A stretch of 58,439 nucleotides of DNA from Bifidobacterium breve (GCA_945876305.1 CAMCOB010000001.1:1-58439); one strand, 5' to 3'; numbered from the stretch's first letter, positions 24,997-34,100 are shown. Made by a program: numbers and translations. Notes: generated by a model from the sequence alone, not told the origin.

Positions 24997-25583
24997 GGGG
25001 TCAGATGCGGCCGAAGGGCCTCGAGGCGTGCCGGGCCGATTCCCGGGACGTCGTCCACCTGGTCCACCGACGAGAACCCGCCGTGCGCCTGCCGCCATTC
25101 CACAATGCGGGCGGCCAGCGCCGGTCCCACGCCATCGAGGGCTTCGAGGTCAGCCGCAGTTGCCGACGACAGGCTGATGGGGCCGCGCCGCGCGCCCGAT
25201 GCAGATGCAGTCCCGCCAGCCGCTGCGCTCACGCGGGCCGGCACGAGAATCTGCTGCCCGTCCGCCACCGGTGCCGCGAGGTTGAGCCCCTGCAGGTTCG
25301 CCCGGCCGGTTGGGCCACCCGCCAGACGAATGGCCTGGATCACCCTCGAGTTGCCCCCGATTCGGTACACGCCCGGATTCCGCACCTCGCCAGCCACATG
25401 CACGACGGGCATTGAGGTGGTCACCGGTCGACGCACCACGCTCGCAGTGGATGTACCAGTGCCGCCGCCGGTTGACTCATCGTGCCCCTCTGCGGCCCAC
25501 CGGAATGCCACCACCGCCAGCACCACGGCGACGAGGGCATACATCCATCCGCTCCGGCGAAGCCATGGCAGCAATCGGTCCAT
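24993..25583 (-). CDS. comEA: Competence protein ComEA (SLBB plus helix-hairpin-helix)
   Basis: This 196-residue protein has a single N-terminal anchor (MYALVAVVLAVVAFRWA), a low-complexity Gly/Thr/Ser linker, an SLBB domain (VVHVAGEVRNPGVYRIGG) and a C-terminal double helix-hairpin-helix (LEALDGVGPALAARIVEWRQ then VDDVPGIGPARLEALRP). It binds incoming double-stranded DNA outside the membrane and hands it to ComEC. ATG 25583 is the first codon before the anchor. The stop overlaps the comEC start. Confidence 0.94.
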   Translation of the reverse strand: MDRLLPWLRRSGWMYALVAVVLAVVAFRWAAEGHDESTGGGTGTSTASVVRRPVTTSMPVVHVAGEVRNPGVYRIGGNSRVIQAIRLAGGPTGRANLQGLNLAAPVADGQQILVPARVSAAAGGTASASGARRGPISLSSATAADLEALDGVGPALAARIVEWRQAHGGFSSVDQVDDVPGIGPARLEALRPHLTP

Positions 25584-25650
25584 GGCCCCACGCTATGAAC
25601 CCGGGGCACGCACGTGGGTGACACCCCGTGCCAACACCCGCGCGGGTTGG

Positions 25651-28191
25651 TTACTTCCCGCCCACCACCAGGTTCACGAGCTTTCCGGGCACCACGATCT
25701 TCCGCATAATCGCTGCCCCGCCGAGCGCCGCCTCCACCTTGGGCAGCGCAAGCGCCATCTCAAGCAGGGCGTCATCGTCTATGCCGGGGGCCACTTCGAT
25801 ACGGTCGCGCAACTTGCCGTTGACCTGCACCACGATGGTCACCGAGTCGGCAACGAGGAACGCCGGATCGGCCACGGGCCAGGGCTCCTCCCACAACCGC
25901 TCGCCGCCACCCATGCGCTCCCACAACTCGCTTGCGATGTGCGGGGCAAAGGGAAAGAGCAGCGACACCGTGGTGCGTGCCGCATGGTGCAGGGCCCGGT
26001 GCCCCGCCGGCGTGTCGAGCGTGCCATCACCGGCGTCGCGCGTGGCGTGGTTCACCAGTTCCTGAATGGCGCTGATGGCCGTGTGGAATGAGAAGCGCTC
26101 GCCGATGTCGTCGCTCACCTTGTCGACGGTGGCTTCGGCCTTTCGCACCAGCGCCAGCGCAGCATCGTCACCCGCAAGTTCGTCCGGAGTGGGACGCTCG
26201 CCCGCCCCGTCATCTGGAAGCGCCATCACGAGGCGCCACACGCGGTCGAGGAACCTTCGCTGCCCCTCAACGCCCGAATCGCTCCACTCGGCATCATCGG
26301 CCGCCGGGCCCATGAACAGGATGTACAGGCGCAGTGTGTCGGCACCAAACCGATTGATGATGTCGTCGGGGGGCACCACGTTGCCGCGGCTCTTGCTCAT
26401 CTTGGCGCCCTGGTGGTGGATCATTCCCTGCGTAAACAGGCGCGCGAATGGTTCGCGGGTGCCCACCAGCCCCAGGTCGTAAAGCACCTTGGTGAAGAAG
26501 CGCGCGTAGAGCAGGTGCAGAATCGCGTGCTCCACCCCGCCGATGTACTGGTCAACGGGCAGCCAGTAGTCGGTGATCTCACGCGAGAATGGTGCATCGC
26601 TCAGATGTGGGGCGGTGTAGCGCAGGAAGTACCACGACGAATCCACGAACGTATCCATGGTGTCGGTCTCGCGCGTCGCGGCGCCACCGCAGGCCGGGCA
26701 CGTGGTGTGCAGCCACTCGGTGGCCGAGGCCAGCGGGCTCTGCCCCTTGGGCGCGTAGTCGTCAATGTGCGGCAGGAGCACCGGCAGCTGGTCGTCAGGT
26801 ACGGGCACCACGCCGCACTCGGGGCAGTTGACCACTGGAATGGGCGCACCCCAGTAGCGCTGACGCGAGATGAGCCAGTCGCGCAGCCTGAATCCCACGG
26901 TGGCGTCGCCAAGATCGCGCTCGGCAAGCCACGCGCACATGGTCGCCTTGGCCTCCTCCACTGCCATCCCATCGAGCACATCGCTGTTTACGAGGCGCCC
27001 GGGATCGGTCATGGCCTCCGGCAGCGGCGCGTCCGCCTCCACGCCCTCCTCGGCGATCACACGCCTGATGGGGAGTCCGAATGTGCTGGCGAACTGAAAA
27101 TCGCGGGCGTCGTGCCCCGGCACGGCCATGATGGCCCCGGTGCCGTAATCCATCAGCACGTAGTCGGCCACCCACACCGGGATGGGTTCCCCGTTGACCG
27201 GGTTGATCACATGCCGGCCCGTAAACACGCCGGTCTTGGTGCGCTCGGCGGAGCTGCGCTCGGCCAGCGGGGTGCGGGCAGCGGTGCCCACATAGGCGGT
27301 GACCTCGGCCTGCTCGGGCCGCCCCTCAATCAAGCGGGGCACCATCGGGTGCTCGGGCGCAACGAGGAAGAACGTGGCCCCATGCAGCGTGTCGGGCCGC
27401 GTGGTGAACACCGGGATGGTTGCCGAACCGTCGTCGAGCCCGAATTCCACCCGGGCACCCACCGATCGCCCGATCCAGTTGCGCTGCATGGTGAGCACGC
27501 GCTCGGGCCAGTCGACCAGCAGATCCATGTCATCAAGCAGTGCCTGCGCGTAGTCGGTGATGCGCAGAAACCACTGCGGCAGTTGGCGCAGCTCCACCGG
27601 TGCCTTGCATCGCTCGCACAGACCATCGACCACCTGCTCATTTGCAAGCACCGTCTGGTCCTCGGGGCACCAGTTGACCGCCGCCTCGCGCCGCTCGACC
27701 AGCCCCTTCTCAAGGAACCGCAGAAAGATCCACTGGGTCCAGTGGTAGTAGCCCGGGTCCGCCGTGGAGATCTCCACGTCCCAGTCGATTGAGAATCCGA
27801 GGCGCTTCAGCTGGGTGCGGATGGCGGCGATATTCCGGGCGGTGACCTCCGCCGGGGGCTCGCCCGTGCGGATTGCGGCGTTCTCGGCGGGCAGGCCGAA
27901 GGCGTCGTAGCCCATCGGGTGGAACACCACGTGACCAGTGCGGCGCCGGTGGTGCGCGACCACATCGCCCATCGTGTAGTTCTTGACGTGCCCCATGTGG
28001 ATCTCGCCCGATGGGTAGGGGAGCATCTCCAGCACGTACGCCTTGGGCCTCTCCGGGATGACTACGACCTCGCCGTCGCGGGCCACCGGCTCGGCATGGA
28101 AGGCCTTCTCGGCGTCCCAAATGCCCTGCCATCGGGCCTCGGCGGCCGCCGGGTCGTACCGTTCCGGGAGTTCGCTCGGTGGTGTCGTCAT
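25651..28191 (-). CDS. leuS: Leucyl-tRNA synthetase
   Basis: This 846-residue class Ia synthetase has the HIGH signature as GEIHMGHVKNYTMGD and KMSKS as KMSKSRGNVVPPDD. The LeuRS editing domain carries TTRPDTLHGATFFLVAPEHP and MAVPGHDARDFQFA, and the zinc-binding modules contribute CPECG and CPACGG. The start ATG 28191 gives TPPSELPERYDPAAAEARW, the standard N-terminus; the longer reading collides with the divergent GNAT gene. A small inverted repeat after the stop (CCCGCGCGGG near 25640) may end transcription, but weakly. Confidence 0.97.
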   Translation of the reverse strand: MTTPPSELPERYDPAAAEARWQGIWDAEKAFHAEPVARDGEVVVIPERPKAYVLEMLPYPSGEIHMGHVKNYTMGDVVAHHRRRTGHVVFHPMGYDAFGLPAENAAIRTGEPPAEVTARNIAAIRTQLKRLGFSIDWDVEISTADPGYYHWTQWIFLRFLEKGLVERREAAVNWCPEDQTVLANEQVVDGLCERCKAPVELRQLPQWFLRITDYAQALLDDMDLLVDWPERVLTMQRNWIGRSVGARVEFGLDDGSATIPVFTTRPDTLHGATFFLVAPEHPMVPRLIEGRPEQAEVTAYVGTAARTPLAERSSAERTKTGVFTGRHVINPVNGEPIPVWVADYVLMDYGTGAIMAVPGHDARDFQFASTFGLPIRRVIAEEGVEADAPLPEAMTDPGRLVNSDVLDGMAVEEAKATMCAWLAERDLGDATVGFRLRDWLISRQRYWGAPIPVVNCPECGVVPVPDDQLPVLLPHIDDYAPKGQSPLASATEWLHTTCPACGGAATRETDTMDTFVDSSWYFLRYTAPHLSDAPFSREITDYWLPVDQYIGGVEHAILHLLYARFFTKVLYDLGLVGTREPFARLFTQGMIHHQGAKMSKSRGNVVPPDDIINRFGADTLRLYILFMGPAADDAEWSDSGVEGQRRFLDRVWRLVMALPDDGAGERPTPDELAGDDAALALVRKAEATVDKVSDDIGERFSFHTAISAIQELVNHATRDAGDGTLDTPAGHRALHHAARTTVSLLFPFAPHIASELWERMGGGERLWEEPWPVADPAFLVADSVTIVVQVNGKLRDRIEVAPGIDDDALLEMALALPKVEAALGGAAIMRKIVVPGKLVNLVVGGK

Positions 28192-28229
28192 CGGCGGGTG
28201 ACGGTACCAACTCCTGGAGGAATCCACCG

Positions 28230-28661
28230 GTGACCACGATTGGCGCGCCCACGCAGATACGGCAGGTTGAGGTCGCTGACGACTTCCCCGGCATTCTGGC
28301 CGTGTATGCCGCAAATAATTGGAGTCATGCACGCACCCCGGAGCGCCTGCGCACTGCAGTGGAGCGGGCAGACCTCGCACTGGTGGCCGTGCAGGACGAC
28401 GGCATCGTGGGCTTCGTCCGCACCATGAGCGATGGCGCATTCGCCGTGTACATCGCCGACATTCTTGTGCTGCCCGACAGTCAGGGGCAGGGAATCGGTC
28501 GAGAACTGCTGCGCACGGTGCTCGATCATTACCCCCTCGAAACCTTCCACCACCAGGTGCTCATCGCTGAGCGTGATGCCGACGGTTTCTACCGCCGAAT
28601 GGGAATGTCAGCGATCGGGGCCTTCGGTTTGACCGCATTCATCCGCACGCAGAAGAAGTGA
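28230..28661 (+). CDS. GNAT-family N-acetyltransferase
   Basis: This 143-residue protein has the GNAT fold: a first strand region (TQIRQVEVADDFPGILAVYA), the acetyl-CoA binding motif A with ADILVLPDSQGQGIGRELLR, and the terminal YRRMGMSAIGAFG segment. The substrate is unknown. The start is GTG 28230 with GGAGG 9 nt upstream. It is divergent from leuS with only 38 bp between the starts, so the two promoters must overlap coding sequence. Confidence 0.88.
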   Translation: MTTIGAPTQIRQVEVADDFPGILAVYAANNWSHARTPERLRTAVERADLALVAVQDDGIVGFVRTMSDGAFAVYIADILVLPDSQGQGIGRELLRTVLDHYPLETFHHQVLIAERDADGFYRRMGMSAIGAFGLTAFIRTQKK

Positions 28662-28863
28662 ACAATGTTCTTTGAGCGGGGAGAACTGTCCGCATTTGCA
28701 CCAATCGGGTAACGCTGCAACGAAGAATTGGGCCTTCCGGCGGGGGGAGGACTAGCGTTCTACCCGATTACCCATTCTGGTGATCTCAGCAATGCGTGGA
28801 AAAGCAGCCGTCGGTACAAAGCTCGGCGTGCAGTGGCATTCCTCGCCGAACAAGGTGGATAGC
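28662..28863 (+). promoter_or_regulatory. Leader and promoter region of the cold-shock gene
   Basis: These 202 bp separate the GNAT stop from the cold-shock gene start. A long untranslated leader is usual for cspA-type mRNAs, which fits. A TTGGGC and a TAGCGT occur near 28728-28760 but their spacing is about 19, so I do not assign a firm promoter. AAGGTGG at 28852-28858 is a good ribosome site for GTG 28864. An in-frame ATG at 28792 exists, but the extra sequence has no family counterpart. Confidence 0.35.
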
Positions 28864-29067
28864 GTGCCGGAAGGCGTCGTGAAGTGGTTCAACGCCGAGA
28901 AGGGCTTCGGCTTCATCACCCCCGATGACGGGGGTAAGGATCTGTTTGTGCACTTCTCCGAGATCCAGGGTTCGGGTTACCGTTCCCTCGACGAGGGCCA
29001 GCGAGTGAATTTCGTCGCTGGTGAGGGCCCCAAGGGTCCGCAGGCACAGCAGGTCACGGCCGTCTGA
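28864..29067 (+). CDS. Cold-shock protein (CspA family)
   Basis: This 67-residue OB-fold protein contains GVVKWFNAEKGFGFITPDD (RNP1), then DLFVHFSEI (RNP2), and ends with NFVAGEGPKGPQAQQVTAV. It binds single-stranded RNA or DNA as an RNA chaperone. The start is GTG 28864, 5 nt after AAGGTGG; this gives exactly the usual Csp length. It is monocistronic, flanked by a leader and a strong terminator. Confidence 0.95.
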   Translation: MPEGVVKWFNAEKGFGFITPDDGGKDLFVHFSEIQGSGYRSLDEGQRVNFVAGEGPKGPQAQQVTAV

Positions 29068-29103
29068 GCCGCGGGTGCCGTGAGGCACCCCCATTGATGT
29101 GCC

Positions 29104-29138
29104 GACGGGCTCCTCTTCGAGGAGCCCGTCCTCGTTTT
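29104..29138 (+). terminator. Rho-independent terminator after the cold-shock gene
   Basis: GACGGGCTCCTC and GAGGAGCCCGTC form a perfect 12-bp stem around a TTC loop, followed by CTCGTTTT. This is the clearest intrinsic terminator in the window. It lies 36 bp after the csp stop. Confidence 0.9.
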
Positions 29139-29154
29139 CGGGCATATTCCACCC

Positions 29155-30066
29155 ATGCCGCGCGCTCCGGACACCACATACCGCGCACGCCGTACGGCGG
29201 AGATGCGTTCCCATTTGCGGAAGACGATCATCTGGACTGTGGTGGCGATCGTCCTGTTCGGCACCGGTTTCGCGATTGTCGCCGCCGGAAGGGGCGTCGT
29301 CGTCGTACTCGGGGGAACGGCTGCGTTTGTGCTCATCATCATCGCGTGCGCCGCCTATCTCGCGTGGCAGGCTGCGGGTACGCGGGCGTCAAGCACGATG
29401 ATCAGCGACTGGGCTGCCGCCAACGGCTGGGCCTACTGGGGCCGCGACACGCCTGATGGCCCAGCGCCCGAGCCCTTCGAGTCGCGGTTCGACGACTACA
29501 TGCTGGCGCATGAAACATTTCCTGAGGCCACTCCCCTCCTTCGCAAGGGCACTCGCCGCTACGTCATCGACGTGCTCGCCGGCACCGTGGATGGCGTTGC
29601 CGTGCGCATCGCCAACCACTGCTACGAGACCACGACGTACAACTCCCACGGCACCCCCCATACGTCGTACACCCACCATGTGGTTGCCCTGATGGCGCAG
29701 CGGCCCAAGGTCACCCCGCTGCGTCTTGTCCGCAGATCACGCCTCGGGAAGGCTCTTAAGGGGGCAGATGACCATGTGGCCGGGAGAGGACGCATGAAGG
29801 CGATCGATCTGGAGAACCAGTCGTTCAACCAGGCCTTCTCTGTTCGCGTCGCCGACGACGCCGACATGGTGCTGGTGTACGAGATGTTCGATCCAGTGCT
29901 GCAGGAGCATCTGGGCGACGGCACGGTGGTGCCCGGGATCGACATGGTTGAGGTCGAGGGTGCATGGCTGATGGTCGCCGACGGAGGACCGGTCACGGGG
30001 GGCAATCTCGAACGAATCGAAGTCATGGTGGCCGCCGCCCGATGGGCCATCACCACATTCCGCTGA
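29155..30066 (+). CDS. Uncharacterised membrane protein, two N-terminal helices
   Basis: This 303-residue protein has a basic N-terminus, two membrane helices (IIWTVVAIVLFGTGFAIVAA and VVVVLGGTAAFVLIIIACAA) and a cytoplasmic domain of about 230 residues. The layout (NGWAYWGRD, then IDLENQSFNQAFSVRVADD, then MVEVEGAWLMVADGG) resembles the loosely defined DUF3137-type membrane proteins found next to transporters, but I cannot confirm membership. The start is ATG 29155, or possibly ATG 29203, which sits right after a GGCGGAG. The csp terminator lies just upstream, so it needs its own promoter. The function is unknown. Confidence 0.8.
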   Translation: MPRAPDTTYRARRTAEMRSHLRKTIIWTVVAIVLFGTGFAIVAAGRGVVVVLGGTAAFVLIIIACAAYLAWQAAGTRASSTMISDWAAANGWAYWGRDTPDGPAPEPFESRFDDYMLAHETFPEATPLLRKGTRRYVIDVLAGTVDGVAVRIANHCYETTTYNSHGTPHTSYTHHVVALMAQRPKVTPLRLVRRSRLGKALKGADDHVAGRGRMKAIDLENQSFNQAFSVRVADDADMVLVYEMFDPVLQEHLGDGTVVPGIDMVEVEGAWLMVADGGPVTGGNLERIEVMVAAARWAITTFR

Positions 30067-30134
30067 CCGACTAGGGTGCTTGATCGCGCACGCACCCCTG
30101 CCTGTGCCCACAGCGAACGGGACCTGACCACCTG

Positions 30135-31604
30135 ATGACGAACGCGGTCACGCACGCCGACCCGCACCACAGCCGGCGATGGGCAATCCTTGCAGTCCTC
30201 GGGCTTGCACAGCTGATGGTCGTTCTGGATGCCACCATCGTGAACATCGCCCTCCCCTCCGCTCAGTCGGATCTTGGGTTCAGCGACGCCAACCGCCAGT
30301 GGATCATCACGGCGTACGCGTTGGCATTCGGTTCGTTGCTGCTGTTCGGCGGGCGCCTGAGCGACCTTCTCGGACGCAAGCGGGTGTTTATCGGCGGCCT
30401 CATCGGCTTCGCCGCGGCGTCGGCTCTTGGCGGCCTCGCCCAGGACTTCACCGTGCTGGTCACCGCGCGTGCACTGCAGGGTGCCTTCGGTGCGCTCCTC
30501 GCACCAGCGGCCCTGTCGCTTCTCACCACCACCTTCACGGAGCCCGAGGAGCGCGGCAAGGCCTTTGGCATCTATGGCGCCATCGCCGGTGGAGGAGGAG
30601 CGCTCGGCCTGCTGCTCGGCGGGGTGCTCACCGAATACCTGTCATGGCGCTGGTGCCTCTGGGTAAATCTGGTCCTTGCGGTACCGGCGGCCATCGCCGC
30701 GGTCGTGCTGCTTGTGCACTCACGCCAGGACAAGGTGCACCTTGACCTCCCCGGCACGATCACATCGGTGCTCGGGCTTCTCTCGCTGGTCTATGGCTTC
30801 GCAAAGGCTCAGACGGATGGCTGGACCGCAGGCATCACTATTGGCCTTCTTATCGCGGCGGTGGTGCTGCTCGCCATTTTCGTGGTCATCGAGACCCGCG
30901 TGAAGCACCCTCTGCTGCCTATGCGGGTGGTACTCGACCGCAACAGAGGTGGTTCGTACCTCGGCCTCACGCTGGCCTCGATGGCCCTATTCGGCGTCTT
31001 TCTGTTCCTCACGTACTACCTGCAGACCACGCTCGGGTACTCGCCCATCAAGACCGGGCTCGCCTTCTTGCCCATGATCGGGGCAATCATGGTGACCGCC
31101 ACCACATCCACGGCGCTCCTGCTGCCCCGGATCGGTGCGCGCATTCCCATCACCATCGGGCTGTTCCTTGGGGCCATCGGCATGGTGCTGTTCACCCAGC
31201 TGGGGGTCGATACGCCCTACGTCACGCATGTACTGCCGGGTCTCATCGTGACCGGCCTCGGGCTCGGTCTGGTATTCGCAATCTCCTTCGAGGTCGGCAC
31301 GATGGGTGTGGACGCCAACGACGCCGGTGTGGCCTCGGCCATGGTCAATACCACTCAGCAGATCGGTGGCTCGATCGGTACGGCGTTGCTCAGCACGATC
31401 TTCGCCACGGGGGTCGCGTCATTCCTGTTGGGTGCAGGTGACCCCAGCACCCCGGAGGCCCAGGCTCAGGCCGCCGTACATGGGTATTCGATCGCCTTCT
31501 GGTGGTCGGCGGTTATCTTCCTGGTCGCTGCCATCGCCTGCGGCGCACTGCTCACCAGCGAGGTAGCCGACCACGACCCTGACATCCCGGGGGCGACTGC
31601 GTAG
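30135..31604 (+). CDS. MFS drug:H+ antiporter, DHA2 (14-helix) family
   Basis: This 489-residue transporter has the DHA2 hallmarks: VVLDATIVNIALPSAQSDLG in helix 1, motif A GGRLSDLLGRKRVF, RALQGAFGALLAPAALSLLT, motif C GAIAGGGGALGLLLGGVLTE and WRWCLWVNLVLAVPAA. About 14 helices are visible. Family members such as EmrB and QacA expel drugs or lipophilic cations using the proton gradient; the substrate cannot be read from sequence. The start ATG 30135 is close to a GGGACCTGACC stretch. No TetR-type regulator gene adjoins it, which is unusual. Confidence 0.93.
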   Translation: MTNAVTHADPHHSRRWAILAVLGLAQLMVVLDATIVNIALPSAQSDLGFSDANRQWIITAYALAFGSLLLFGGRLSDLLGRKRVFIGGLIGFAAASALGGLAQDFTVLVTARALQGAFGALLAPAALSLLTTTFTEPEERGKAFGIYGAIAGGGGALGLLLGGVLTEYLSWRWCLWVNLVLAVPAAIAAVVLLVHSRQDKVHLDLPGTITSVLGLLSLVYGFAKAQTDGWTAGITIGLLIAAVVLLAIFVVIETRVKHPLLPMRVVLDRNRGGSYLGLTLASMALFGVFLFLTYYLQTTLGYSPIKTGLAFLPMIGAIMVTATTSTALLLPRIGARIPITIGLFLGAIGMVLFTQLGVDTPYVTHVLPGLIVTGLGLGLVFAISFEVGTMGVDANDAGVASAMVNTTQQIGGSIGTALLSTIFATGVASFLLGAGDPSTPEAQAQAAVHGYSIAFWWSAVIFLVAAIACGALLTSEVADHDPDIPGATA

Positions 31605-31637
31605 AAATCCCATCGGGGGCCCCGGTACGGTCCCGGC

Positions 31638-31823
31638 GTGACCACCACCATCATCTTCGCACTCACGCTGGTCGGAACGATTTACGGCATGAACTTCGAC
31701 AACATGCCCGAACTCCACTGGCAGTACGGCGACCTGTGGGCGCTCTTCCTGATGGTCGTTATTGCTGCGGGTCTCTATTTCATCTTCAAACGCACGGACT
31801 GGCTCTCGTCGCATGAGCGATGA
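31638..31823 (+). CDS. Stand-alone CorA-like pore module
   Basis: This 61-residue protein corresponds only to the C-terminus of CorA magnesium channels. It contains the end of TM1, the selectivity motif in GTIYGMNFDNMPELHWQYGD, and TM2 (LWALFLMVVIAAGLYFIF) followed by KRTDWL. The large cytoplasmic domain and stalk helix are absent: an in-frame TAG (the stop of the MFS gene) lies 12 codons upstream and no CorA sequence precedes it. The GTG start has no strong ribosome site. Its end overlaps the hydrolase start by 11 bp, which suggests a maintained gene rather than random debris, but a remnant is possible. Confidence 0.75.
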   Translation: MTTTIIFALTLVGTIYGMNFDNMPELHWQYGDLWALFLMVVIAAGLYFIFKRTDWLSSHER

Positions 31824-32685
31824 GATGCAGCGGGCCCCGGCACTGCTACCGGGGATGGTGCAGCGCTATCGCGGTGAGCCCATGCACTGCGACCAAATGC
31901 GCGTGGATGACGCGCGGGATGCCCCCGACGCCATCCGCGATGCCCACACCGTGGTGGACGAGCACATCGCCGGGGTGCACTGCACGTGGATCAATCCGGA
32001 GCACCGCGCGAACGGCCTCATCGTCTCCCTGCACGGCGGGGGATACATCGTGGGGCCCGGCGCTGCGCATTGGGGATGGGTCAGCACCCTCTGCCGCGAC
32101 ACCGGTCAGGCGGGATTGCTCATCAGGTACTCGCGTGCCCCGGAGGCCACCTACCCCACGGCACTCAATGAAGTGCTCGCCGTAGTGCGCACCCTCGACG
32201 GCTCGTGGCAGCTCATCGGTGACAGCGCCGGCGGTGGGCTCGGTCTCGCCACGACATTCAGCCTGCGCGACGCTGGCGAAATGGTGCCCACGGCAATGGT
32301 GCTCAGCTCACCCTGGCTCGACATCACCATGGCCCACCCCGAACAGGCCGCCAACGCGCACATCGACCCGATGATGGGCATCCCTGCCCTCGACCATTAC
32401 GCACGGGCGTACGCCGGCGCGACAGACCGCACGCACCCTCACCTCTCTCCTCTCTACGGCGACCCCACTGGCCTGTCGCCCATGCTCATCACCGTGGGCA
32501 CCGCGGAGCTCTTCCTATTTGAGACCCGCGACTGGAAGGCCAAGTGCGACGCGATGGGTACCTCATGCAAGGTCATCGAGGTGGACGGCGCCATTCACGA
32601 CTTCGCAATCATGTTGGGCCTCATGCCCGAGGCCAGCGAGGTGCTCCCAGCGCAGACGGCGTTCCTCGCAGATCACCGGGCCTGA
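31813..32685 (+). CDS. Alpha/beta hydrolase (hormone-sensitive-lipase-like esterase)
   Basis: This 290-residue protein has the oxyanion motif HGGGY (LIVSLHGGGYIVGPG), the nucleophile GDSAGGGLGLATT, a likely Asp in the segment after PMLITVGTAELFLFE and the His in VDGAIHDFAIM. This is the HSL/family IV esterase layout. It probably hydrolyses short-chain esters; the substrate is unknown. ATG 31813 is chosen because it precedes the homologous part and overlaps the CorA-like gene. It converges with the lipoprotein gene with only 8 bp between stops. Confidence 0.88.
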   Translation: MSDEMQRAPALLPGMVQRYRGEPMHCDQMRVDDARDAPDAIRDAHTVVDEHIAGVHCTWINPEHRANGLIVSLHGGGYIVGPGAAHWGWVSTLCRDTGQAGLLIRYSRAPEATYPTALNEVLAVVRTLDGSWQLIGDSAGGGLGLATTFSLRDAGEMVPTAMVLSSPWLDITMAHPEQAANAHIDPMMGIPALDHYARAYAGATDRTHPHLSPLYGDPTGLSPMLITVGTAELFLFETRDWKAKCDAMGTSCKVIEVDGAIHDFAIMLGLMPEASEVLPAQTAFLADHRA

Positions 32686-32693
32686 ATCCCGGG

Positions 32694-33146
32694 CTACTTC
32701 AGTGCAATTACCCACGAGTCGTTCAGCGTGCATGGCGTCCCGCCCTTGGGTGCCGACGCGGGCACGCTCGGCTGCGACACCACTCCCCCGCTCCTGGTCC
32801 AGTCGAACACGTTGGGCAGTCGGTCGCCGGGCTCCTGCAGGAACAGCGATACCCCGGTGTCGGTGACGACCAGCTGGCACGTGTAGCCCGGCGCGAGGAT
32901 CACCGAGGGCGCCGCGAGGTTCGCCGCGGTGCCACCCCCACCCCCGCTCTCAGCCCAGGCGGTACTCAGTCCGTTGTCAGGATCGTTAAGCGCCACAACC
33001 GCCTCCGCAACCGGTGAGGCCTCAGTGGCCATGGGCGTTGTGCCTGACGTCTCCGCACTGGACGACCCACCACAGCCGGAAAGGGCCAACGCACCGCCCG
33101 CGAGCAGGACCGGAGCGACGAGCAATCGTATGATTCGAGGGCGCAT
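32694..33146 (-). CDS. Predicted lipoprotein of unknown function
   Basis: This 150-residue protein starts at ATG 33146 with a lipoprotein signal peptide (RPRIIRLLVAPVLLAGGALA) and the lipobox LSGC, followed by GGSSS. The mature part is Ser/Ala/Gly-rich at first, then has two cysteines (YTCQLVV and TPCTLND) that may form a disulfide. No domain is recognisable. It is divergent from the secreted protein at 33381 and convergent with the hydrolase. Confidence 0.8.
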   Translation of the reverse strand: MRPRIIRLLVAPVLLAGGALALSGCGGSSSAETSGTTPMATEASPVAEAVVALNDPDNGLSTAWAESGGGGGTAANLAAPSVILAPGYTCQLVVTDTGVSLFLQEPGDRLPNVFDWTRSGGVVSQPSVPASAPKGGTPCTLNDSWVIALK

Positions 33147-33292
33147 GGGAAGTCTCCGTAGTCGTGTCCGCGAGGCGTCAGGGTATCTGGAACCACCAAG
33201 GCCCTCGCACCCACCAGCGCGGTGATGGCACAGGCGGTGAAGGTCGCGCGGGTGAAGTAGACCCCATCTCGGGGCGCAGGAACCAGAGATGC

Positions 33293-33320
33293 TTGCACTC
33301 TGATTCCTGCTGTTTAGGCT
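33293..33320 (+). promoter_or_regulatory. Sigma-70-type promoter for the secreted protein gene
   Basis: TTGCAC at 33293-33298 and TAGGCT at 33315-33320 are separated by 16 bp. The predicted start at about 33327 leaves a 54-nt leader containing AGGAG at 33371, 5 nt before GTG 33381. The remainder of the spacer 33147-33380 shows nothing else I can name; it must also hold the promoter for the divergent lipoprotein gene. Confidence 0.55.
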
Positions 33321-33380
33321 GCTCTCACGCTTTGTTGCGCGATGCCGCCAAGCCGCCGAACCGCCACTCAAGGAGCAACT

Positions 33381-34100
33381 GTGAAACTCCCCGCCCGATG
33401 TCTTTCAGGCGCAGCCGCCGTCCTCAGCCTCGCAGCCCTGGCCGCGGTGCCTGCCGCACAGGCTGCACCCGCGGGGGGTGCTTCTTCGGCGGCCATGGCA
33501 CCCACGGCCAGAGCCCTCGCGCTGCTACCCACCAACATCAAGGCGGGCCTCGACATCCGCATTGCGTACCGGCGCTACGCGCTGTGCGCGGCGAGCAACA
33601 TCACGCCCAGCAATAAGTCGGTCTACATCAACAAAACGAAGTACCAGGTCGGCACGGGGCTCTGTCCCATCGTCACGGGCATGACGGTCTACAACAAGAG
33701 CCTTCAGGGCACGGGGACGACCCCGAAGGGTGCCTCCACCATCTGGTCGAGCTTCGGAAGCCCGCCCTCGCTGCCGCAGTACAACGGCACGAGCTGGACT
33801 GTGGCCGCTCCGCAGGGTGGATTGGTCACTGAGGGTGTGTCGCCCAATGCGGGGATGGCCAACTTCTGGGGATTCCCCTGTGTGGTGACCACGCCCGTAA
33901 CCATCGACGGAACCAAATACCCGATGGCGATGTGTGCCGGCCCGCTCATGGAGAACATCGACAACCGTCCGGTTGCCCCGGGTTCGTCCATCTACACCGA
34001 CAACCCCTCGGCCACGATTCCGGTCGGCTTCGGTAAGCCTCTCACCGGCTCGCTCGCTGGGATGGACTCCTTCTTCATGAACCCGTTCCCAACGTCCTAA
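33381..34100 (+). CDS. Secreted protein of unknown function
   Basis: This 239-residue protein has a Sec signal peptide (KLPARCLSGAAAVLSLAALA and then AVPAAQA before APAGG). The mature part has four cysteines (YALCAAS, GLCPIV, FPCVV, AMCAGP), probably two disulfides, and a beta-rich composition with repeated Gly, Thr and Asn. The start is GTG 33381 with AGGAG 5 nt upstream. It has its own promoter and hairpin terminator, so it is a single-gene transcript. I do not recognise a family. Confidence 0.85.
   Translation: MKLPARCLSGAAAVLSLAALAAVPAAQAAPAGGASSAAMAPTARALALLPTNIKAGLDIRIAYRRYALCAASNITPSNKSVYINKTKYQVGTGLCPIVTGMTVYNKSLQGTGTTPKGASTIWSSFGSPPSLPQYNGTSWTVAAPQGGLVTEGVSPNAGMANFWGFPCVVTTPVTIDGTKYPMAMCAGPLMENIDNRPVAPGSSIYTDNPSATIPVGFGKPLTGSLAGMDSFFMNPFPTS

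Noticed and set aside
26413..27792. A 459-codon plus-strand frame opposite leuS
   Set aside because: LeuRS signatures on the minus strand are unambiguous and the plus reading is a low-complexity shadow.
28792..28863. N-terminal extension of the cold-shock protein from ATG 28792
   Set aside because: CspA proteins start at the strand before KWFN; the extra residues have no counterpart, and GTG 28864 has its own ribosome site.
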